DNA from: an uncultured Emergencia sp.
Lineage (GTDB): Bacteria > Bacillota > Clostridia > Peptostreptococcales > Anaerovoracaceae
Direction: 5' to 3'
NCBI GenBank assembly: GCA_902476665.1
Contig: CABSEO010000007.1
Location: 1-17,641, forward strand
DNA length: 17,641 nucleotides
Part shown: positions 6,493 to 13,675 of the stretch, one piece after another
Layout: each line of letters begins with the position of its first letter
Position numbering within the stretch: the stretch's first letter is position 1
The notes under the pieces: generated by a model
What the model was told of the DNA's origin: nothing
Seen by the model: only the letters and a program-made list of their open reading frames with translations
The model's database searches: none
Program-made: the position numbers and the translations under genes

Positions 6493-8958
6493 ATGATCAG
6501 ACTGGTAAATGTCAATAAATACTTCAACAGGAAGAAGAGTAATGAAATCCATGTAATCAATAATACGACCATTGAGCTTGGAGATAAGGGTCTGGTAACC
6601 TTTCTGGGAAATTCAGGATGCGGAAAAACCACTCTCCTCAACGCCATTGGAGGGCTTGACAAAGTAAACAGCGGCGATATTTATATTGATGGTGAGAAAA
6701 TGACCACAAGGTCAGAAAATAAGAAGGATGAAATCCGCAATATAAATGTAGGATATATCTTTCAGAATTTTAATCTGATTGAAGATGATACAGTCTTCGA
6801 TAATGTAGCGCTGGTTTTAAAGATGACGGGTGTCAGAGACAAACAAGAGATTGAAGAGCGGGTCATGTATATTCTGAAGCGGGTAGGGATCGATAAATAC
6901 CGCAATCGCCCTGCAAAGATGCTTTCAGGTGGCGAGCGTCAGAGGGTGGGCATCGCAAGAGCTATCGTAAAAAACCCGAAAATTATCATTGCGGATGAAC
7001 CTACAGGAAATCTGGACAGTAAGAACACCATTGAAATCATGAATATCATCAAGGCAATTTCCAGGGAAAAGCTGGTGATCCTGGTGACCCATGAAAGGGA
7101 TATTGCAGAATTTTATGCCTCCAGGATTGTTGAGATTGTAGATGGCAGAATAGTCAGCGACAGGGAAAATCAGCATAGTGAAGAACTGGATTACAGGCTG
7201 GAAAATAAAATTTACCTGCAGGATTTACCTGTGAAAAAACAACTGGAACAGGGGAATGTGAAGATTCAGTATTTCAGTGATAGAGAAGATGAAGAGCTGG
7301 AGCTGAAAATCGTCATCAGAAATCATAATATTTACATCCAAACTCCAGGTTTTATCGGAGAAGGTTCTGATGCTGCAGAACTTATTGACGATCACTATAA
7401 AAAAATATCCAAAGATATCTATGAGGAATATGAGTTTGACTATGGAAAAATCATTGACAAGAACTTCCGGCCCCGATATACATCTGTTTTTAATCTGGGG
7501 AGTCTGCTTGCAGAGGGATATCGGAAGATTTTCAATTACTCAGTAATCAAGAAAATTTTGCTTGTAGGGTTTATTCTGGCATCTATGTTTTCTATCTATG
7601 CAGTCAGTAATATCGCCGGAATTACTAACATCCGGGATGAGAAGTTTGTTCGGGTGAACCAGAATTATCTACAGGTTAGCGCAGGTAAAGTGACTTCGGA
7701 AATGATGGAAAAGTATGAAAGGATGGATGGGATAGATTATGTACTTGCAGGAGACTCTCTGGTCAGTTTGATGATGCCGCTGGATGACTATTATCAGTCT
7801 GCGGGTGCAGCAGAAATGCTTCAGGGTTCTCTGGCCGCTCATGAAATGGTTGAAGAAGACAAACTGATTGCAGGAAAAATGCCGGAAAAGAAAAAAGAAC
7901 TGGTTATTGATAAGATTGTCGCTGATAATTTCCTGGCAGGCGAGACACCGAAGATGATAGGGGTGGACACTTATGAAGAACTTATCGGAAGAACAGTGAC
8001 TATAGATTATCTGGGGAATTTTACTGTTGCAGGCATTACCGATCAGAAGAGTCCATCCATTTATGCTGCACGGAGTCTGATGGCTGATATACTAATGTAT
8101 CAGACTCAGCAGGGCGAAGAAGATACTGAATCCGGAGAAAGCTCACAGAATGGAGCAGAAAAGCTTGTGAATTGGGAGCTGGCAGAGAAAACAGCGGACA
8201 GCGGCGAGGATCAGAGCATTGAGATCACGTCAGGAACCGCACCGGAAGAAGATTATCATGTGCTCATCAATGAAATGTATCGCTATGATCAGGCAATTGG
8301 AAGTACAATAGATACCAAAGTAAACGGAAGAAAACTGATTGTCTGCGGCTATTACAAAGATCCTCGCCAGGGAAGTCAGCTTTATGTCAATGCAAATACA
8401 GCCAGATACAGCTTTTTGGAAACACAGCAGAGTCTGATGCTTTCACCGAAGACAGAAGCGGATCAACAGACAATTCTGGAGCAGCTGCAGAGTCAGAATG
8501 TGAAAGTTGAAGACTGTTATCAGACTGCGAGAGAAAATTACATAGACAGCATGAAGAAACAAATTATCGCCACAATTCTGGTCAGCGGGATCATTCTTCT
8601 GATCTCTCTGATTGAGATATACCTGATGCTGCGCTCTTCTTTCTTATCGAGAATCAAAGAGGTTGGTGTGCTCCGTGCGATAGGTCTGAAGAAAAAAGAT
8701 ATTTATAAGATGTTTGCCGGCGAAATTGTGGCGATGACAACACTGACAACCTTGCCGGGCATGGCCGTCATGGCTTATATTCTTAATGCCGTTTCAAAGG
8801 CACCGATAATAGGGGAACAGTATATGATGAATCCGGCAGTATTTCTGATCAGTTTTGGAGTCGTCTTCGGCTTTAATCTGATGGCAGGGTTACTTCCGGT
8901 GTTTGGAACTATGAGAAAAACTCCTGCAGAGATCTTGGCTAGAAACGATGTGAACTAG
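6493..8958 (+). CDS. ABC transporter ATPase-permease fusion, second subunit (MacB/FtsX type)
   Basis: The 821-residue protein repeats the layout of its neighbour. Its ATPase has Walker A GNSGCGKTT (39-47), Gln91, LSGGE (144-148), Walker B IIIADE (164-169) and His200, so both nucleotide sites look competent. Unlike the first subunit it has a long soluble linker (about 225-345, acidic, SDREDEELELK) before the first membrane helix near 350-372. The extracytoplasmic domain runs to about 688 and contains an acidic Ser/Glu/Gly-rich insertion near 536-590. Helices follow near 689-711, 740-765 and 782-804. The ATG overlaps the region just after GAGGAGGTG at the end of the first gene, so translation is coupled. 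The substrate is unknown; antimicrobial peptide resistance or peptide export are possible. Confidence 0.88.
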   Translation: MIRLVNVNKYFNRKKSNEIHVINNTTIELGDKGLVTFLGNSGCGKTTLLNAIGGLDKVNSGDIYIDGEKMTTRSENKKDEIRNINVGYIFQNFNLIEDDTVFDNVALVLKMTGVRDKQEIEERVMYILKRVGIDKYRNRPAKMLSGGERQRVGIARAIVKNPKIIIADEPTGNLDSKNTIEIMNIIKAISREKLVILVTHERDIAEFYASRIVEIVDGRIVSDRENQHSEELDYRLENKIYLQDLPVKKQLEQGNVKIQYFSDREDEELELKIVIRNHNIYIQTPGFIGEGSDAAELIDDHYKKISKDIYEEYEFDYGKIIDKNFRPRYTSVFNLGSLLAEGYRKIFNYSVIKKILLVGFILASMFSIYAVSNIAGITNIRDEKFVRVNQNYLQVSAGKVTSEMMEKYERMDGIDYVLAGDSLVSLMMPLDDYYQSAGAAEMLQGSLAAHEMVEEDKLIAGKMPEKKKELVIDKIVADNFLAGETPKMIGVDTYEELIGRTVTIDYLGNFTVAGITDQKSPSIYAARSLMADILMYQTQQGEEDTESGESSQNGAEKLVNWELAEKTADSGEDQSIEITSGTAPEEDYHVLINEMYRYDQAIGSTIDTKVNGRKLIVCGYYKDPRQGSQLYVNANTARYSFLETQQSLMLSPKTEADQQTILEQLQSQNVKVEDCYQTARENYIDSMKKQIIATILVSGIILLISLIEIYLMLRSSFLSRIKEVGVLRAIGLKKKDIYKMFAGEIVAMTTLTTLPGMAVMAYILNAVSKAPIIGEQYMMNPAVFLISFGVVFGFNLMAGLLPVFGTMRKTPAEILARNDVN

Positions 8959-8983
8959 AATATGAAACGGACAAAGAAGGGAA

Positions 8984-9023
8984 AAAGAAAAGAGCAGCTG
9001 TGGAAACAGCTGCTCTTTTCTTT
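8984..9023. terminator. Strong bidirectional terminator
   Basis: A perfect 18-pair stem (8984-9001 with 9006-9023) closes on a GGAA tetraloop, with A-rich and T-rich flanks (stem ends AAAGAAAAG / CTTTTCTTT). It lies between the convergent ABC operon and CoA-transferase gene and should stop transcription from both sides. Confidence 0.92.
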
Positions 9024-9041
9024 GGTTGAGATATATTTGGA

Positions 9042-10400
9042 TTAGAATGTACATTTGCTTGTATTTTTCCAGATACCGTTTTTTTCTGCCGCCTTGATAA
9101 GGTCTTCGCGGAAGTCAGGATGAGCGATGTTGATTAACATTTCCGCTCTCTGCCATGTGGATTTTCCTTTCAGGTTTGCAGCACCGTATTCGGTTACAAT
9201 AAAGTTGGTAGCTGTTCTCGGGGTGGTTACAATTGCACCCGGTGTAAGAATCGGTGCGATGAGAGATTCTTTTGTTCCGTCCTTCAGCGTTCTGGTTGAC
9301 GGAGTACAGATGAAACTCTTTCCGCCCTTGGATAAGAATGCACCCATTACAAAATCTACCTGTCCTCCGGTACCGCTGATCTGCTGATGACCGGCAGATT
9401 CAGAGCATACCTGACCATAAAGGTCAACCTGTATGCAGCTGTTGACGGAAATAAAGTTATCAATACTTGCAATAATATTAACATTGTTTACATAGTTAAC
9501 CGGTGCGCTGCAGCAGATAGGATTATTGTCGATGAAATCGTACAACTTCTTAGTGCCGCCGGCAAAGGTATAAAGGGCCTTTCCTCTGTCTACCGGTTTA
9601 TTTCCGGTCAGTTTTCCTGCATCGTAAAGATCTACATATGCATCTACGAACATCTCCGTATGAGCATTGATATTTCTCACATCAGATTCTGCGAGCATCT
9701 GTCCGATACAGTTTGGAAGACTTCCGATTCCCAGCTGAAGTGTGCTGTGGCTGCTGATTAGATTTACTACATGACAGGCGATCTGTCTGTCAGTATCAGT
9801 GGCAGGTTTGGTCGGAAGTTCAGCCAGAGGGGAGTTGGAACCTTCTACAACATAATCGATACCGTAAAGGTTCAGTTGCGTCTGGTGGCCATGTGCAATC
9901 GGCATATTCTGGTTGACTTCCACAATGATTTTCTTGGCGCTTTTAATAACACCCCACATGTCTGCAACCTGCGGCCCCAGATTAAAGTTTCCGTGACTGT
10001 CCATAGGAGCTACCTGGAAGAAAGCGATATCGATATCATTCTTGTTGTTTACCCAGTAATAAGGGAGTTCGTTGAACAGCATCGGAATATACCAGCATCT
10101 TCCTTCTTTGCACATCTGTCTGTCAAATGCACTGAAATGTGCAGAGGCGAATCTTACCTGTTCGTTGGATGTGGTTGCCTGATAAAGCCGGGAAGGCTCT
10201 TTTCTGATGCCTACAGTACTGAGTACTTCTATTCCTTTCAGCTCATCTGCCCGTTTTGCAAGAGCTTCATCGATATCTATGACAACGCCGCAGCCGGTTC
10301 CGTAATGAATTCTGGTATTGTTTTTTACCATAGCTGCAGCTTCATCGGCAGGAATAAGTTTTTTGCGATATTCTTCTGCCAGCGAAGATACTTTATACAT
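9042..10400 (-). CDS. CoA-transferase, 4-hydroxybutyrate / butyryl-CoA:acetate type
   Basis: The 452-residue cytoplasmic enzyme is an acetyl-CoA hydrolase/transferase-family (class I fold) CoA-transferase. It moves CoA between acyl-CoA and acetate or a related acid through a glutamyl-CoA thioester. The catalytic glutamate is in NAHTEM (Glu249), followed by FVDAYVDLYDAG. The oxyanion/CoA motif GTGGQVDF lies at 343-350, and GIGSLPN at 224-230. The C-terminal LINIAHPDFR is typical. By my memory of the family it resembles 4-hydroxybutyrate CoA-transferase (AbfT/Cat2) and the butyryl-CoA:acetate CoA-transferases of gut butyrate producers; it does not carry the ADHFTWNSWHM-like segment of Roseburia But, having HFSAFDRQM. 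Exact acyl donor is therefore uncertain. It is a single-gene unit, AGGAGG before the ATG, with its own regulated promoter. Confidence 0.88.
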   Translation of the reverse strand: MYKVSSLAEEYRKKLIPADEAAAMVKNNTRIHYGTGCGVVIDIDEALAKRADELKGIEVLSTVGIRKEPSRLYQATTSNEQVRFASAHFSAFDRQMCKEGRCWYIPMLFNELPYYWVNNKNDIDIAFFQVAPMDSHGNFNLGPQVADMWGVIKSAKKIIVEVNQNMPIAHGHQTQLNLYGIDYVVEGSNSPLAELPTKPATDTDRQIACHVVNLISSHSTLQLGIGSLPNCIGQMLAESDVRNINAHTEMFVDAYVDLYDAGKLTGNKPVDRGKALYTFAGGTKKLYDFIDNNPICCSAPVNYVNNVNIIASIDNFISVNSCIQVDLYGQVCSESAGHQQISGTGGQVDFVMGAFLSKGGKSFICTPSTRTLKDGTKESLIAPILTPGAIVTTPRTATNFIVTEYGAANLKGKSTWQRAEMLINIAHPDFREDLIKAAEKNGIWKNTSKCTF

Positions 10401-10452
10401 TCACAGTCCTCCTTTTGTAAAACAGTCCTAACATACACCATTAAAATCCCAT

Positions 10453-10497
10453 CTTTGTTTAACACCGGAGTCTACTTCGCCGTTAAAACTTTGTTTA
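10453..10497 (-). repeat. Direct repeat in the CoA-transferase leader
   Basis: CTTTGTTTA occurs at 10453-10461 and 10489-10497, each preceded by TTAAAA (plus-strand reading), 36 bases apart, in the roughly 110-base untranslated leader of the CoA-transferase gene. The function is unknown; further regulator sites are possible. Confidence 0.35.
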
Positions 10498-10501
10498 GCT
10501 T

Positions 10502-10546
10502 TTAACAATGTAGTTACATTCTACTACATTGTTAATTGTTAATCAA
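10502..10546 (-). promoter_or_regulatory. Promoter framed by a 12+12 bp inverted repeat
   Basis: On the minus strand TTGATT (10541-10546) and TAGAAT (10518-10523) are 17 bases apart, with a predicted start near 10511. The -10 lies exactly in the 10-base spacer of a perfect inverted repeat, TTAACAATGTAG (10502-10513) and CTACATTGTTAA (10524-10535). A dimeric or tetrameric repressor bound to both arms would cover the -10, the spacer and the start point. A further TTGTTAA overlaps as a direct repeat (10530-10535 and 10537-10542). Confidence 0.7.
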
Positions 10547-10565
10547 GCCCTATTTTGAAAAGTCG

Positions 10566-10594
10566 TTGTATTTTTTCTAAAAAAGTGTTATGAT
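10566..10594 (+). promoter_or_regulatory. tRNA-Arg promoter
   Basis: TTGTAT (10566-10571) and TATGAT (10589-10594) are separated by 17 bases and lie about 46 bases before the tRNA, as expected for a single tRNA transcript. Confidence 0.7.
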
Positions 10595-10640
10595 AGAAAG
10601 GTAGTGTTCCTGCTGAAGATTCATTCTTCGGTGTCTGCGA

Positions 10641-10715
10641 GTCTCCGTAGTTAAATGGATATAACAGTGCTCTCCTAAAGCATAGTTGTGGGTTCGATTC
10701 CCGCCGGGGATACCA
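10641..10715 (+). tRNA. tRNA-Arg (anticodon CCT)
   Basis: The cloverleaf is complete. The acceptor stem is GTCTCCG (10641-10647) with CGGGGAT (10705-10711), including two G-T pairs. The anticodon stem GTGCT/AGCAT encloses loop CTCCTAA with anticodon CCT (10674-10676), reading AGG arginine codons. The T arm is GTGGG-TTCGATT-CCCGC. The discriminator is A10712 and CCA is encoded (10713-10715). It has a dedicated promoter and terminator, so it is transcribed alone. Confidence 0.95.
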
Positions 10716-10718
10716 TAG

Positions 10719-10756
10719 AAACCGCCGCAAGCCAGTAAAAAGCTTGCGGCGGTTTT
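10719..10756 (+). terminator. tRNA-Arg terminator
   Basis: A 14-pair stem ending ACCGCCGCAAGC (10721-10732) and GCTTGCGGCGGT (10742-10753) closes a nine-base loop and runs into TTTTG. It follows the encoded CCA by three bases. Confidence 0.92.
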
Positions 10757-10974
10757 GCTTTATAAAAGCACTTTACAAAGTATCTTATATTGGTGAGATA
10801 TACCAAAACAGAAATCTTAAGACCGGTTACTATTTGAAATATGTAAATTGATGGGAATTCTTATGGACTGAAGCTGAAAGCTGTTCCGGCATTCTGGCAT
10901 TCAGTGATGGATTTACCCATATTTTTGTGATAAAATTTAGCATAAATGCAGTACAGTTTAAGGAGCCAAGAATC

Positions 10975-11742
10975 ATGAGAATAGGTATTTTACAGGATAA
11001 TGTTACACACAATGTGGAGAAAAATTTTGAAAGTTTAGTATCCACGCTGTCAAAACAGAATTGTGAGCTGCTTGTTCTTCCTGAATTATCCTTGTGCGGG
11101 TACCTGTTTAAAGATCGTGAGGAGCTTTTCAGATGTGCAGAAACAGTTCCAACCGGCGTTTCAACACAACGTATGCTTAATTTGTCAAAGGAACATTCTT
11201 GTACAATTATTTTTGGGCTTGCTGAAAAACACAATGATAAGGTTTATAATACTGCTGTAATTGTCAGCAAAGGAAAATACATTGGAAAATACAGAAAGAT
11301 ACACTTGTCGGATTTTGAAAAAAAGTTCTTTGATAAAGGAACGGATAACTTGATTTTTGAAGTGGACGGTACCAAGATAGGTGTTCAAATATGCTTTGAT
11401 TTATGGTTTCCTGAAATATCCAGAGAGCAGATTCGTCTAGGTGCTGAACTTTTATGTGTACTGGCAAATTTTGGGGGAGAAACAACATATCATATCTCGA
11501 AAATACGGGCCGTAGAAAATTTAACGCCTTTGGTACTGTGCAATCGAATTGGAGAAGAATCCATCTCCGACATGCATGTGGATTTTCTGGGCAAAAGCAC
11601 AATTCTTGATGCTTTAGGACAGAGACTCTACGATGCCCCTCAACAACAGAAAAGTTTTGGAGTTTGTGATGTTGTTATTCCTCAAATAAGGTCAAATGTA
11701 ATCTGCAGTGATTTTGACAGCGAAATCGCCTTTCACTATTGA
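10975..11742 (+). CDS. Carbon-nitrogen hydrolase (nitrilase superfamily)
   Basis: The 255-residue cytoplasmic enzyme has the nitrilase-fold Glu-Lys-Cys triad: Glu37 in LPELSLCGY, Lys108 in KYRKIHL and Cys140 in VQICFDLWFPE. This arrangement and length fit amidases such as N-carbamoylputrescine amidase, beta-ureidopropionase or omega-amidase; no substrate-specific residue was recognised. An earlier in-frame ATG near 10927 exists, but ATG 10975 follows TAAGGAG and begins directly at the first beta strand (MRIGILQDN). A possible -10, TAAAAT (10931-10936), lies close upstream. The gene is a single unit just after a tRNA-Arg and looks more AT-rich than its neighbours, which could mean late acquisition, although no integrase or attachment duplication is seen. 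Confidence 0.85.
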   Translation: MRIGILQDNVTHNVEKNFESLVSTLSKQNCELLVLPELSLCGYLFKDREELFRCAETVPTGVSTQRMLNLSKEHSCTIIFGLAEKHNDKVYNTAVIVSKGKYIGKYRKIHLSDFEKKFFDKGTDNLIFEVDGTKIGVQICFDLWFPEISREQIRLGAELLCVLANFGGETTYHISKIRAVENLTPLVLCNRIGEESISDMHVDFLGKSTILDALGQRLYDAPQQQKSFGVCDVVIPQIRSNVICSDFDSEIAFHY

Positions 11743-11878
11743 GATTTGGCTTTTCTGACTCCAAAAAGACCGTCTATTTCTTTTAGACAGAAGGACTGGT
11801 GAAGTATGGGGTACATTATTTATCGGTTGGGAAGTAAGCGGTTATTATATTTTGAAAATAGAACGATGTGTGAGAAAA
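11743..11878. other. Convergent gap between amidase and XRE gene
   Basis: Only a weak hairpin is visible, GTCTA (11772-11776) with TAGAC (11784-11788), without a clear T-run. It may serve as a poor terminator. Nothing else is recognised. Confidence 0.3.
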
Positions 11879-12226
11879 CTATTTATTGTGATTATTGTAT
11901 TCCCGTAGTGCTTCCTTATTTTGCTTAAGCACATTATAGAGAAATTCTGCTTCTGCAGTAGTACAGTCTGCCAGAAGACGATTTATCTGATGTTCAAAAA
12001 AGACCGTGCCGTTTGCCTGGTCAAAGATAAGCCAGTCCATAGAAACACCCAGATCTTCAGCTATATTTGCAAGCGCCTGCAGGCTGATTCCTGAACTGGC
12101 GTTTTCAATGGCGCTGATGTGAGTAACGGAAAGATCCACTCTTTCTGCAAGCTGTTCCTGTGTCAAATTTGACTTTTCGCGCACCTTTTTAATTTTTTGC
12201 CCCAATTGTTTTAAGTCTAATGCCAT
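11879..12226 (-). CDS. XRE-family helix-turn-helix regulator
   Basis: The 115-residue DNA-binding protein has a Cro/C1-type HTH at about 8-62 (LGQKIKKVREKSNLTQEQLAERVDLSVTH shortened: LTQEQLAERVDLS then ISAIENASSG) followed by ALANIAEDLGVSMDWLIF. The C-terminal 45 residues (LLADCTTAEAEFLYNVLKQ) are helical and could mediate dimerisation; no ligand or peptidase domain is present. It resembles small clostridial XRE regulators that are not phage repressors. It reads away from the lipoprotein gene's terminator and is its own unit. The start has AGAGG immediately upstream and GGAG ten bases upstream. Confidence 0.85.
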   Translation of the reverse strand: MALDLKQLGQKIKKVREKSNLTQEQLAERVDLSVTHISAIENASSGISLQALANIAEDLGVSMDWLIFDQANGTVFFEHQINRLLADCTTAEAEFLYNVLKQNKEALREYNNHNK

Positions 12227-12313
12227 ACCTCTTTTGCTCCTTGTGTTTTGCTTTTTCAGTTTGCAGGCTGTTCTGTTGTTACCCCCCTATTTTATCTGTT
12301 AAAGAGAAAGATG

Positions 12314-12322
12314 ATAATAGCA
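12314..12322 (-). promoter_or_regulatory. Extended -10 of the XRE gene
   Basis: On the minus strand TGcTATTAT (12314-12322) is an extended -10 about 90 bases before the XRE start. No good -35 is seen at 17 bases. Confidence 0.4.
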
Positions 12323-12352
12323 CCAGACGGGAATAATATATCGTAAAACAGG

Positions 12353-12383
12353 AAAACCGACATCCAGGAGGATGATCGGTTTT
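12353..12383 (-). terminator. Terminator of the lipoprotein gene
   Basis: AAAACCGA (12353-12360) pairs with TCGGTTTT (12376-12383), and CATCC/GGATG extends the stem inward around an AGGA loop with one bulged base. It reads as an intrinsic terminator on either strand and separates the lipoprotein and XRE units. Confidence 0.8.
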
Positions 12384-12438
12384 AACATTGATATTGGGCT
12401 GCTTAGGCTAAAACAGCGGAAGCAGACCGTTACGAAGT

Positions 12439-12894
12439 TTATTTGAATTTAATATTTTTAAATTTCTGAATTAAGTCATTATCCTGCTTCTTAGTCACCA
12501 CCATAACGATACCGTCGTTATAAGCAGCCGCTTCGACAGAACCTTTTCCGTCAATGATTTCTTTGTATTCAGCGGAATCCTTATCGAATTCAATTTCGCC
12601 GTCGTTATACTCTCTGCCGGCCTTGGCACCGATCATATTGTACAGAGTTTCATCTCCCTTTTTCAGGTTCAGATAATCGGCCACAGCATCAATGCTTTTT
12701 TCGATTTTTTTGTTACTGTCTTTTTCTGTGTTGTCGTTGTTGTTCTCCTCGTTATCAGCGGCGTTGTCAACAGTATTGTTATCCTCCACAGTCGCATTAT
12801 CAGAGTTGTCTGTGCCATTATCAGTATTGCTGCCGCATGAGGCAAAACTGAAGGCCAGTGTCAGAGTCAGTAAAAGTACCAAAAATCTTTTCAT
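12439..12894 (-). CDS. Small lipoprotein with acidic Asn/Asp-rich linker
   Basis: The 151-residue protein is exported and lipid-anchored: the signal MKRFLVLLLTLTLAFSFASC ends in a lipobox with Cys20. Residues about 21-62 are almost only Asn, Asp, Glu, Thr and Ser, a flexible spacer through the wall. The folded C-terminal part (about 63-151) has a helix (IEKSIDAVADYLNL) and a predicted alpha/beta region with YNDGEIEFDKDSAEYKE and NDGIVMVVTKKQDND. I do not recognise the domain; a surface binding or sensing role is possible but unproven. It starts after AGGAGA and stands alone between its promoter and terminator. Confidence 0.8.
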   Translation of the reverse strand: MKRFLVLLLTLTLAFSFASCGSNTDNGTDNSDNATVEDNNTVDNAADNEENNNDNTEKDSNKKIEKSIDAVADYLNLKKGDETLYNMIGAKAGREYNDGEIEFDKDSAEYKEIIDGKGSVEAAAYNDGIVMVVTKKQDNDLIQKFKNIKFK

Positions 12895-12942
12895 AGAAAT
12901 TCTCCTTTCTGTTTTTCAATAGCATAACCCGATGTATGCTTT

Positions 12943-12951
12943 TTTATAACA
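12943..12951 (-). promoter_or_regulatory. Extended -10 of the lipoprotein gene
   Basis: On the minus strand TGtTATAAA (12943-12951) is an extended -10 about 49 bases before the lipoprotein ATG. No clear -35 is found. Confidence 0.45.
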
Positions 12952-13084
12952 TGTATGAATACTGATTTTTGATCTTTTATGTAATGTTCAGAAGGATAGT
13001 CACTCCTGTCAGACAGAAAATGTCTTCTATTAGATTATATTATCTGTTTTTGGCAAAGAAATCATGTGTTTATGCGGAAAACTA

Positions 13085-13093
13085 TGTTAAAAT
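13085..13093 (+). promoter_or_regulatory. Extended -10 of the Nudix gene
   Basis: TGtTAAAAT (13085-13093) is a plausible extended -10 about 39 bases before the Nudix start. The -35 region is poor. Confidence 0.4.
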
Positions 13094-13131
13094 ATATCAG
13101 TCAAAGGGAAAAAAGATTGTAAGGTGATGTG

Positions 13132-13629
13132 GTGAATTTGAATCAGATTAGGCTTCGCAGCATGACTGCAGTATATATTTATAGCAATGGAAGATATTTA
13201 ATGCTTTATCGTATAGGCTCAAGAGTGGTGGAGCCGTCCTGGTGTGGAATCGGAGGCCACTTTGAGAAAGAGGAACTGAATGATCCATGCAGCTGTGTTT
13301 TACGTGAACTCGCTGAAGAGGTGGGACTTCCAGAGAAGTCTCTGGAAGATCTCAGACTTAGATATGTCACTCTGCGGTTAAAAAATGGTGAGATACGTCA
13401 GAACTATTATTATTTTGCCCGGCTTCGGGACAGATTTACTGCAGAGTTTCAGTCTGATGAGGGAAAAGTAAGGTGGATAGAAGAAGGAGAAATTTTATCT
13501 CTTGATATGCCTTTAACGGCGAAACAGATGCTGACTCACTATATGAGTGAAGGTCGTTTTACAGATAAGATCTACAGTGGAACAACTTGTGAGGATGGAA
13601 TGGTCTTTGCTGAACTGAAGGAGTTCTAA
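13132..13629 (+). CDS. Nudix (MutT-like) hydrolase
   Basis: The 165-residue cytoplasmic enzyme cleaves a nucleoside diphosphate linked to another moiety, most simply 8-oxo-dGTP or a related nucleotide. The Nudix box is GGHFEKEELNDPCSC then VLRELAEEVGL. Between the first Glu and the RE pair there are nine residues, not the usual seven; the metal-binding REL-EE-GL part is intact. I chose GTG 13132, seven bases after AAGG; GTG 13129 and TTG 13138 are alternatives. It lies 46 bases before the GH18 gene and is probably co-transcribed with it, though a functional link is unclear. Confidence 0.85.
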   Translation: MNLNQIRLRSMTAVYIYSNGRYLMLYRIGSRVVEPSWCGIGGHFEKEELNDPCSCVLRELAEEVGLPEKSLEDLRLRYVTLRLKNGEIRQNYYYFARLRDRFTAEFQSDEGKVRWIEEGEILSLDMPLTAKQMLTHYMSEGRFTDKIYSGTTCEDGMVFAELKEF

Positions 13630-13639
13630 AACAGCTGAA

Positions 13640-13661
13640 CTTTCATATTCTGTAATGAAAG
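13640..13661 (+). other. Hairpin before the GH18 ribosome binding site
   Basis: CTTTCAT (13640-13646) pairs with ATGAAAG (13655-13661) around an eight-base loop, ending three bases before GGAGGA of the GH18 gene. It may tune translation or mark an mRNA processing point. The stem is AT-rich. Confidence 0.35.
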
Positions 13662-13675
13662 AATGGAGGACAGCG

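Noticed and set aside
9127..10505. Plus-strand open frames opposite the CoA-transferase gene
   Set aside because: They are shadows of a clearly conserved minus-strand enzyme and lack supported starts or domains.
10502..10546. Rex (NADH-sensing) operator upstream of the CoA-transferase gene
   Set aside because: Rex boxes read TTGTTAA...TTAACAA; here the arms are in the reverse order (TTAACAA...TTGTTAA) with a longer spacer.
10539..10730. A 63-codon minus-strand open frame encoding YPRRESNPQLCFRRALLYPFNYG
   Set aside because: It is antisense to the tRNA-Arg gene; this peptide is a well-known false annotation over tRNA genes.
10641..10975. tRNA-Arg as an attachment site of an integrated element
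   Set aside because: No duplicated tRNA 3' end, integrase or mobility gene occurs in the window.
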